From Filobasidium wieringae (Eukaryota > Basidiomycota > Tremellomycetes > Filobasidiales > Filobasidiaceae), in assembly GCA_001600055.1 (NCBI GenBank), contig BCIV01000008.1, forward strand, positions 496,001 through 560,000: DNA of 64,000 nt, written 5' to 3'. A model generated the notes under the pieces. It did not search any database, had not been told where the DNA came from, and saw nothing but the letters and a program-made list of their open reading frames with translations. The number at the start of each line of letters is the position of its first letter. Position 1 is the stretch's first letter. The position numbers and the translations under genes were made by a program. Positions 24,301 through 34,600 of this stretch are shown here, piece after piece.

Positions 24301-27300
24301 CGATCCTCGCTTTCATGACGTCTCACGTTGTCGGATGGAAGAACCACGGGCCTAGGGTAAAGCTGTTGCGCAGCTTGAGCATGATCAGTGACGTCACGAA
24401 GTTGGATGGTCTCATGCTCGTCTTTGACCAACTCAACGATGCCCAGAGCAAAGAAATCGCATGCTTGAAACGACTATCTCTCGTGAAATCTAATGTCTTC
24501 CTCGTTGCCATTTTCGATGCCCTCGACAGGCCTATGATCAAGCAAATTGCCAAGGGTAATCACAACAATTTCTTCAAGCTGTTGATTTCACTGTTAGAAC
24601 GAAGCACGACAGAGCGAGCCAGCGCCTATTTCGATACGATGCGGGAACTGATCCTGACTAGACTGAGCGGGGACGCGTTCACAAGCCTTGCGTTGAATCA
24701 GCAGGAAGAGGTCGTTTTGACTGTCGTTCGTGCGTTGGCAGAATTCAACGAAACCTCTCGCAAGTCTACGAAGGCCCTCTTGCGAGATTTGCCCCTGAGC
24801 GCGGATGGCATTGTTAGCATCCTACAAACGCTCGGACAAACAGAGGATTCGGACGTCTCTCGTAACAAGAGGAACAAGGCCGCCGAAAATGGTTCTGAGA
24901 GGACATTTTCGGTCATCCCCCTTATGGACTTCTTGGAATCCAGGACTGTTTCCGAATTGCCGGTCGATCCTCGATTGGTGACGTTGGGCTTGGAAACTCT
25001 CTCAGTCATTCTGGACAACCGAAAGACCATTGATGCTGGTTCTGCGGACTTTGTCGAGCAGTCCTTGCTGACTCTGATGATCAATATCATCGATCAGATT
25101 GAGGAGCGCAAGCAGTTGCAGACCGAAACATTCGGCGTCGAAGTCCTCGTCAAGCTCATCCGAAACTCGGCTAATCCTAGAACCTCCCAGATGGCACTCC
25201 TGTTCATAGGTAGCCTCGCTCGACTTGTTCCAGATGCGGTCTTGCACAACGTCATGCCCATCTTCACTTATGTCGGATCTAGTGACTTCCAGCGTGACGA
25301 TGCTTACAGCTTCGCCGTGGTTGAAAAGACGGTTGAGAGCACCGTCCCAGTCATTGTCAACTCGATGCGAGGAAAGACCAGCAACGAGCTTGACTTGTTC
25401 GTCGAGGCCCGACCTCTCCTTCGAATCTTTGCCGACATGGCTCAGAGGTTGCCTAAACACCGTACTCTACCTTTCTACGTACACTTAGTGACGTGCATGG
25501 GGACCTCGGACTTCCTGGCCCCAGTGACGATGCTCTTGGCAACGGGTGGCAAACGGCTGAGGATCGACAGCGATGCTTCTCGATTGGCCAAGACTCTGCT
25601 TGCCAGGTTCGAGCCTGCGCTCCGTTTGCAAGCGATCTCCAATATCCTGCACGAGGTTTCTAGATTGTCATCGACTGACACGGAAGGCAATCAAAGCGCT
25701 TTCATGTTCTTTGGCGAAGCCGTTGAAGCGATTCTTGGACCTAGAGCTAGCGTTCTAGTCGACGTAGTCCGAGACGCGTTCGTCTCGCTCCCTGCAAGTC
25801 AGCAAGATCAAGCTGCAATTCGGGGTCTTATAGGACAACTGATCGCTTTGTCCGCGGTATCTCACAAGGAGTATCCTCCCTCATTCGACGGCAAGGCATT
25901 CCAAGCTTTGTTATCTGATTGTATGGATGTTGCCCTGCAAAAGATCACGGTTGACAGCTTCACAAGTGTCACTCAAGATTTGCTTGCGCGTGAGCAGTCC
26001 AACCTCGTGGCACGTGCTCTTGATCTCGTTGTCGAGCGTGTTCCGTTGATTCGAAGCGATCTGCGTACCACGCTCAGCGAGAACATGATGCAGATCACCC
26101 AATTATGTTATGGAATCTTACAGCGTTCTGATACTGCTCTACAAACGCTTGCCATTAAGGCCATCAGTGCTTTGACCCGGATATCTGTCGATGCCGAAGA
26201 CGCTATCGTTTCACAAGCGGTTCCTCATCTCATCAAGATCGGCCGCGGAAACGCAAACAGTTCCGCGACCATGGGTGCTATGGATCTCCTGGTGGACCTG
26301 ACCAAGCGTTTGGAAAGCCGAATGATTCCTTACATCGCGCCTCTCTTTCAGCTCAGTGCTACCAAATTAGAGGGGGAAGTAACAGAAGGTCGGGTAGCCA
26401 ACTCCTCCATCGATCTCATAACTGCAGTCGTCATAGCGGTGCCCACTTTCCTGGGCCAAGGGCAGCTAGGTGCAGCTCTATTCTCTGCCATTCAGGCGAA
26501 TGTCAGCGGCTCTGGGAAGCATTACGATACTTTGATTGCTAGTGTTGCCAAACGAGTACCTACTACCAACCTTGTTCCGGTCGTTTGCGATCTTTGGAAG
26601 AAGGTTGTGGGCGCAAGCGATCAGTCGTTACAAAAGTATTTCCGGCTGGTACAAAGGACGATCCGTCACGCAACTCGAGCTGCGCTTCCTGCCTTGGTCA
26701 AGGCTGTCTTTGCTCTCTTCTTAGAAGCGTTCGACCTATGCAATGACCCTGCACAGCCCAACATCACTGAGGATCTGATCTTGCCCGCTTTCCTGGACAT
26801 GGTGGAGAAGCTCAATGAAGCAACTTTCAAGCCGCTCTTTGGCCGAATGTATGATTGGGCTGCCAATTCGGAGTCGTCTGGTGAGTGCCATTCATAGCCT
26901 TCTTTAAAGCCATTCGCTAACCTTCAGTATGGGAGCAGATGAAGCGCTTGTACAACGCCGAAAGATCGCTCTTTACCGAATATCCCGAGGCCTCTTTATT
27001 AAATTCAGGGTGAGAAGACTTTCGCCGAAAGAAGCACAAATCCGTGCTGATCAATAGTTTTTCCACAACAGTCGATCATGACTCCTTATTTGAACACACT
27101 GCTCCCGTTGACTACCGAGATCCTTACCGATTTCTCCCGCGCCCCCGCCCTCGAGACAGATCTCTGGCGTTCGGTCATTGCCATGCTGACTACTTCTTTC
27201 CAGGTCGATGAATCAGGTAAGCACTGTGTCTCTTGCTACCGGGGATCCTGACTAACGACCTTCCACCGGACTCTTAGCTTACTGGACTGAACAGCGATAC

Positions 27301-27684
27301 CAAGCGATCATACCTCAGCTGGTCTCGCAGATCAAGGGATTGTCCTTGCTCAGGGCTGACAACGCGAAAGAAGCTCAGCAGCTCGCTGAGTGCTTTGGTG
27401 CTTTGGCTGCCTCGACCACTTCTGAGAACGTCCTCAAATCATTCAACATGGCCATCTTGATGACCACCAGGTCGGATGACGCTAACCGACGCTTGATCGC
27501 TCTTGTGGTGCTTGAAAAGGCATGGCAACAACAGGAAGAATTAGTGCAGTTCGCCCCGGAAACCGTCGCCGAGTTCTTGAGTGAATGTCTTCAGGACGAG
27601 AATGGTGCTGTCGAAACTGCTGCCAGAAAGGTCTTGAAACGAATCGAGAGTCTAGTCGGAGACTTGTCAGCGTATCTAGAGTAG
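21341..27684 (+). CDS. UTP10: Utp10/HEATR1, U3 snoRNP (small-subunit processome) HEAT-repeat protein
   Basis: Five exons: 21341-21714, 21788-26880, 26939 to about 27012, about 27073-27216, and about 27279-27684. They encode roughly 2,030 residues, typical of Utp10. The N-terminus [20 protein letters not shown] and the following [19 protein letters not shown] match the conserved Utp10 start. The bulk is HEAT repeats. The C-terminus has [38 protein letters not shown] and [13 protein letters not shown], then the region resembling the BP28 C-terminal domain. Utp10 belongs to the t-UTP/UTPA subcomplex, which loads early on nascent 35S pre-rRNA and is needed for 18S production in the nucleolus. Phase across the first two introns was checked by hand. 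The 3' end is 78 bp from the convergent shelterin-like gene. Confidence 0.95.
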
Positions 27685-27762
27685 ACCTCTTGTATAATGG
27701 CTTGTTACAATAATGACATTACGACATTCTACATATGTTTTACAATTGGATGCAAATCGTGC

Positions 27763-30700
27763 TCATTGTGGTCGTAATATTGCGTCAAGCGTGTTTCGCA
27801 TAGCGAGTACTTCGCTCAGAAGTAGGCCATCCTGGTCCGAAGGAAGATTGGTCCTGATTTTGATCCGCGTAGGTTTTTGTATTCGCGCTTCGCGTGTGGG
27901 ACTAATGGGTAAAACGATGGGATTGAGAGTCCTGCGGCGTTTCGATCGAGGTACTGCTGTGAAATCAATGTGTTTGAGTACCGGAACTGTCTGAATCTGC
28001 TTCACGTTCGAGTTGTCTGTAGCTAGAATGACGGAAGTTTGCAAGTCGACGGGAGGTGTTGCTTGTTCTTTCAATGCTGGTTCATCCCGGTTGTTGTCCG
28101 GAATGACTGTACGGGCTATTTCGACGATTAATTCCTGATGTGTGCTCGAAATAGAGCCCTCGTGCGTTGTTGGTATGACGGTCTCGGCAACGAAATCATC
28201 AGACTGCTTCAACGATTCCTCCTTCTTTTCTTCATGAGTGGATGCCTTTAATGGCACCGCTTCAGTTTTTTCGTTATCATCCGAATCGGATGTTTTCGCC
28301 AAGCCCGCTTCATCGACATCCGCTATCGGTACAGAATATCGTACTGATGATCCTATCACTTCTCTCTCCTCCTCTTCTTTCTCTTCTTCCTTCTCTTCTT
28401 CCATCGCAGCGTCGTCGGGGATTGCTGTCTCCAGAACTGTACCATCCCTGACTCCTGTTGGTTCCTCATCCTTCGCTTCCTCCTCGGCCGTCGGCTTCGG
28501 GTCGGTTTTCTCCGAGACAACCGACATCTCTTCCGCCTCATCTTCCTCCAACAATTCACTTTCCAGTCGCTCCATCTTCCTCTTCATTTCCTCAATCTCG
28601 TCCATCTTTTTCTGACGCTTGTTCTCCCGTTCGATGGATATCCGATGGATAGAAGGCGACGAACCAGGCATCCGTTTCCCAAGTACGGTCGGCATTTGCT
28701 CTCCTTCATCAGAGGAAGGACTGTCAAGAGGGATCCGCTGGATGTTCGGAGCTCGGGATCTGACCGGGGTGGCAATACGGGGAATAGGGGTATCTGAAGG
28801 ACCTTGCATCGGTTCGTCTTCGACGTCCACTTTGAGGGGTTGCGTTTCGGGTTTTTGTACGTCTGGTACCCGAGTCGGTTCAGGATGAACTACGATGTCC
28901 TCTACCTCTTCCTCTTCGACCGGTTCCATGATCGCATCGGCATCTTCATCCCCTATGACACTGGTCGGGATTCTACTCATCCCCTCTTCGTACGCATCCT
29001 CTCCCTCGCTCATTCCATCCTCTTCATCCTCCTCATCATCGCTCTGTACGATCCGTCGCGGCGCGTATCCATTCCCTACTAACGAGAACTTGGCTCTTTG
29101 AGCCAAACCAGCCGCTTTCTGTATCAACGCCTCATTCGGTTTGACATCCTCTTCCTCCCTCTGCATGTCCGTATCCGTGTCTTCCGATCCTTTCCTCGCT
29201 CGTGGTTCTGGCTGAGCGACCTTTCTCGCCACTTGTTTGATCCGCGTCGACGCCCGTTTCTGTACTTCAGGACTGGACGGCCAGCTCGGGGGCGTCTCTT
29301 CGCGCGATCGTGATCGAGATCGAGATCGGTGTTGCGTACGAGGGGTAAGATCAACCTCGATCTCACTCGCCGTATATGTATAATTCGGTGGGTTTTTCGA
29401 TCGTGATCGGGTGGATCTTCTTGGGTTTAGTAGCGGGACGGGAAGAGTGTCTTCTCGGTCTGGTTCCGGTTCCGTGATCGGATTGATGATACTCGAGGTA
29501 GGTGCGAGTATGGCCGTCGATTCCGGTGGATCTCGAGGTAAGACGGGTGAAGCCCGTTCTTTACGCTTTCTCGCCTCAGACGCGCGAGGCAGAGGACTTT
29601 CAGAATGTCTTTCCCTGGACGGACCTCCCCTGATCCCTTCCTCTTCTTGATCGGAATCTCCCATCTCTTCCATACCCAAATCCAGTCCGAAAGCTAAACC
29701 GCAGTGGAGAGAAGAAGAAGCTCAATACCCAACCCAACCCTTTGATCGTGTCAGCGAGATGAAAGAGAACAAGACCTACTCTTTATCCCATCCAACATCC
29801 CTCTCAGTTCCGGCCCATCCCCCGCCCCGGTCCCTCCTATAGGTTTCCAAGCCCAATCCACATCAAACCCCTTGATTTGTTCCTTATGTATCGCCAGGGC
29901 CAGTTCTTTGAGGTTCTCTCCCTCCTTGGATGGGTCGTCCGGGACGGCTTTGGCGAGATGAAGGAGAGCGGGGAAAGGGTCCGAGGGGTTGGGTGGGGAT
30001 GGTTGTGGGTCCGAGTTGGGGCGGTAGGGATGAGATGGGGGAGGAGGTTGAGTGGAGGTAGGGAGCTCGGAGGAAGAAGGTGGTTCTTGTTCTCCCCTCG
30101 ATTGAGCCTCCGAGTGAATTTCGGTTTGTTGGTTCGATCTCGACCACCAATAAGCTAAAACAAGACCGACATCTCTCTCCCTCTCTTCCCTCGTCTTCTC
30201 CTCCTTTCCCTCCCTGATATCCTTGAAGATATCCCTAACGCCGTTCTGTAATTCCTTCCTACCCTCTTCTCTATCCCTTGCCAACTCATGTGCAGCCCCG
30301 CCAGCTTGTAAGGGAATGTAAAGTGTTTGTGTGGGATGAAAGATGGGCTCGGAAGGGGACCCGTAGTAATTTTGCCATGAGTGGATGTTTAGTTGGAATA
30401 TCGGAGGTCTTGCAGGATCGCCAGGGAGGGTGGAGGGGAGGGAGAGCGAGTATGAGTGTAGTTTGTACAAGTGTCGTAGATCTTTGGTCAGCGTACTTCC
30501 TTGCCTACTCAGATGGAGACGGTCAGTACTCCTTGACTTTGAAGTTCAAGAAGAAAGCTCGCAAGGAGAGAGGACGAACCTGTAAATCTCGTCCGTCTTT
30601 TGTAAATCGAATAAGATCCTTATAGTGAACGCTCTATCACTGGCCAAAGCGACGATCTGAGTTTTATCAGAGGAATCATCCGGGTCTCTATACGTTTCAA

Positions 30701-30886
30701 ACTGTTCGTTGACAAGTTGCGAGGTGATTATTGGTTACGAATTGCTGTCTCAAGAATACGAGGAATACGGACTTTAATGATCTGAACGATCCGTGGTTCC
30801 GTATAGACCGGGGAAAAGTCCAAGCCGTGTTGGATATCGTGTTGATCTATGAGGTTCGATATCCAATCTGTCACTTCGTTTGCCAT
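27763..30886 (-). CDS. Candidate shelterin TPP1/Tpz1-like OB-fold protein with long disordered tail
   Basis: Four exons (30773-30886, 30580-30701, 29780-30504, 27763-29693) sum to 2,892 nt, exactly 963 codons plus stop. The N-terminal 200 residues follow the order of the TPP1/Tpz1 OB fold: an initial WISNLID helix; RIVQIIKFETY; QIVALASDRAFTIRILFD (a strand pair where TPP1 has a VSDGTHSVR-type motif); DLRHLYKLHSYSLSL; and PIFQLNIHSWQNYYG (the closing strand and helix). The remaining 700 residues are disordered, acidic and Arg/Ser-rich, with a short coiled coil (MDEIEEMKRKMERLESELLEE). They contain three similar motifs ETAIP, ETVIP and RTVIP, and a basic end (RIKIRTNL...AILRPQ). The assignment is by pattern only. 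An unrelated OB-fold protein is possible. Confidence 0.6.
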
Positions 30887-31422
30887 GTTTGTGTGATAAA
30901 CACGAGTCGATCGAGATTCGATGTCGAGGTTGAATCATCTCGAAGATGAGAATATTTGGTGTTAGATGTTCACTTCACTCGCGCTCGAACAGAAATCGCG
31001 TTTATTTGTACACGCGAATTTTGATTAGTCAGCGAAAAATTCACACTTTTAGTGAAATTACATGAAACGCGCTTAAATTTAGGGAATAGCGTCACGTCTC
31101 CTCATTCCATCAACAACCTCGACATCCTCCACAACCACTTGCAACCTACAATCCCGTCCACTCATTCACCATGGCACCACGCTCACAACCAATGTACACC
31201 TGATTCTCCCATAGGATATATCTCATTCTGAAGAACGAACCTCTGTCACGCCGATTAACGAAACGAAGAACACGAAAACGACCAGATCTACACGAATCAC
31301 GACTTTCAAGGTCATACCGAATTGGGGCCAGTCCTTTCGACTCTCTCCTCCATTTGCAGTGAAAGGAATTTTAACCTGGTCTGAGAGAAAACACCCTATC
31401 GACGAGCTGGAACGGGATCTCG
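30887..31422. promoter_or_regulatory. Divergent promoter region with three ACGCG (MCB-like) cores
   Basis: This 536-bp region separates the shelterin-like gene (-) from the Bud14/Tea4-like gene (+). ACGCG cores occur at 30997-31001 (as CGCGT), 31012-31016 and 31067-31071. An inverted repeat, TTCAC...GTGAA, lies at about 31040-31055. ACGCG is the core of the MluI cell-cycle box bound by MBF/SBF-type factors in fungi; function here is inferred. A short ATG-TGA frame lies at 31171-31203. Confidence 0.5.
31171..31203 (+). other. Upstream ORF or alternative first exon of the Bud14/Tea4-like gene
   Basis: A ten-codon frame with a strong start context (cacc-ATG-G) ends at TGA 31201-31203. Alternatively, a donor at 31194 and acceptor at 31385 would splice it in frame onto the main coding region, adding an N-terminus. 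Transcript data would decide. Confidence 0.4.
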
Positions 31423-31582
31423 ATGAGAGTCGCTGGACAACAACATGGAGGGAATTACGGAGGATACGGGGGGGAATATGATGAGATGGAAGAGGAAGAG
31501 CATCCTCAACAACACTCACATCAAGGTTCTGCAAGGGAACAACAATACGGACAACAATATTCCAATAACCCTTATCATTCCC

Positions 31583-31622
<40 letters not shown>

Positions 31623-34600
31623 GGCTCAGATGCACTACCAGCAACAACAGCAACAACAGCATCAACAACTCTCCCGCCAACCACTTCAGATAGATACCTC
31701 TTCAGCGAATCAACAAGGCTATAGTAGTTCTTACTCCACAAACCCCTCTTCCCACTCGCAAAATCAAAACCAAAATCAAACACAAACGCAAACTCAAACC
31801 CAAAGCTCAAACCATTCTCAGAACCAGGAGGGGTTGGAACAGGAAGTGACCCTCACGGGGAATTCGAGCGGGAACGAAGACGCCTATGAGGACGAGGACG
31901 ATGCGTCTTCCGAAGGAATCCCAGATGAAGATATAGATTTCAGTCTTACTTATGCTTTGTCCGTCGTCTCTTCTCTTCTTATGTTCATCTACATCTTTGC
32001 TGATCTCTCCTCCAATAGGCACACTTTCATCGCAACGGTAGAGGGACAAGCATCAGTGATGAAAGGAGATTCACTCATCCTTTTGGACGATACGAATTCT
32101 TACTGGTGGCTCGTCAAGGTCTTGAAGACGGAGGAAGTCGGATATATACCTGCGGAGAATATCGAGACCCCTTTTGAACGGTTGGCTAGGTTGAACAAGT
32201 TTCGGAACGTCGAGGTGAGGGTTTGGTTCGTTGTACTCGGTAAGGAATGGGGGGAGACTGATTGGACAATGACTTCTAGTTGGCCGCTGCGACGACGATC
32301 GATAAACAGGCTATAACGATCCCACAAGCGTTGAATACTTCCCCACAGAATCAGATTAAACCATTGAAGAAGAAATATTCCAATCCTTTCTTCCGAACGA
32401 CGACGCCCCAGAATCAAACACCCTCACAAGGTCATAATGGCAATAACAACTCTCATTTGGATCCATCCGATCTCAATCCCAACTTCAGTCGAAGAGATTC
32501 ATCGGAAACTTCTTCACAGCTCGGACCCGGTCGGAGGGTCGTCTTTGCCGAACCCACATACGTCGATCATCCGGGAAAAACCTGGTCGGATACTTCGGGA
32601 TCGGAAGAGGATGATAGGGTTGGGGATGACGATGATGAGATGGAGGAGGACGAGAGGGAGAGAAGTGGGAGTGTGGACGATGTGGATGATAGGGTATATG
32701 AGCAGGAGGACAGTGAGGATGATTTTGGGACGGAAGAGGATACTGGACCTCATTATCAGTCTAACCTCGGGAGCGGGATCGGTCCTGGTCATGGTCAGGA
32801 TCATTTACACCCTGCTGGGAACGGAGCGGTCGTTAGGGGAGGGACACCGGATAGGTACGAAGACGCTCCAGGGAACTCACCCAACCCGGGACTGGCACAG
32901 GGACAGGCTCCGGTCTTGCTGGGCAAGGCGATCGATTTGGACGAGATGGAGCCGGATGATGGGATCGAGTGGGAGGATGAGGCTTTGAGATTGAAGAGGG
33001 AGAGGGACAGTAGGCAGGCTCAGGCTCAGGGACAGGGGAGGAATCGGTCCGGATCGATCGCGGTTAATCCTCCGGCTTTGGCTCCCGGCTCGACCCAGCC
33101 GCTCAGACCGGGTCAATACGAAAGTCAGAAACAATCGATGAGTCAACTACAGTCCTCTCCCCGTGAACATCTTATGGACCCGGCTGAGCTGAGTGCGGAT
33201 GAAGGGACGAAGAGGATCACGGTCACTCCACCAGTCGCTCAAGGTAATGGCGGTAGTCCTGACGTTCGCACGAACACGCACGGGTACCAGGGACAACCTG
33301 TGCTAGGGAACGGAAATGGGCAGCTGCAACAGCAACTCCGACCGGAACCATCGCAGCAACAAGGGTACTTTGGGAACGGACTTGCACCCCGCGATGGCCG
33401 ATCAGGACCGTTGGTGCAACAGAATCAGATGCAAAATCAGCATGACCCGCAGAGACAGTTACAACCTCAACATCCGCAGAGTATGCAGCAACAGCCGCGC
33501 GCGAGGGATATCAGTGGAGCTTCTTCCTTCTCTATCAACACTCAGAATAGTATTCGGAGCATGTCTACCTCTCCCGAATCGGGTTACGAGGACGAGTTCG
33601 GTCGACGAGTGGGTAGGAAGGATAAGGACAAGAACGGGAAAGCCGTGGATGAAGGGAGCGTCGTCAAGAAGAAGCGCAGTGGTGTGTTCAGCGGGCTGTT
33701 TGGGAAGAAAAAGGACAAGGCAAAAAAGACTGAAAGGGATGAATCGACCAGTTTCGAGTCCGAAAGGCAGTCTTATGACCAGTCGAACCGGTTACAGGAA
33801 TCTCCCGAGATTAGAACGAACAGCAGTTCGGGACCGAATGGCACTCCTAGAACAAGAGGACCTTCAGTAGAAACTGGCAGCGAGTCATTGCAAGGGAAGC
33901 CAACGTTTCCGCATCAGAGAGCACCAGACTCGCCCAATGCCGTTTCTCCACAAGGAATCAGGTTGCAACAGATGGATCAGAAGCAACAGATGCTATATCA
34001 ACAATATATGGCTCGCTCGCCAGGCAATTCGCCGATCGATGCTTCGCGAGCATACGGCACACAGGCTGCTGCCACTGTTGCACAGTCTTCTGCCGCGCAG
34101 AGACTGGCGAGGGCGACAGGGTCCTTTACAGGCCGACCGGGAAGTATCATACTCAACCCTAGTAACCTAAACGGTGGACCCTTGCTGAATGTATTGAGAG
34201 TCTTCTCTGGTGAACACCTGGACTCGACCTTCACCTTCAAGACCGTCTTATTGAACGAGACCACTACATCGCGAGACCTGGTCAAGCAGGCTCTGCAGCG
34301 TTTCCGAGTCGATACCATGCGTGATTCGGATCTCGACAAGTATTTCCTGACTATCAAGGAGATCGGAGGAGAGGAGCTGGCTCTACAGCCGGATCAGAGA
34401 CCCTTGGAGGCGTTCAACGAGATGTGTGAAAGGATTGGCGAGGAACAGAGCGCTACAACTAAAACGGTCAAACGATCGTCTGTCGGGTCCATCTCGTCGA
34501 TATCATCGAACCTCTCTCTTCATCCTGCTATCGCCAAGCTATCCAACGACTTCAGTGACGATTCGAACGTCAAGCTTTATCTCAATCGACACGTCCCTAA

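Noticed and set aside
22005..25690. Multiple 80-150 codon frames on the opposite strand of UTP10
   Set aside because: They overlap each other and the strongly supported HEAT-repeat coding exon, without motifs.
31578..31680. CAA/CAG run considered as a CRISPR-like or satellite array
   Set aside because: It is a codon repeat encoding glutamine in frame inside an exon.
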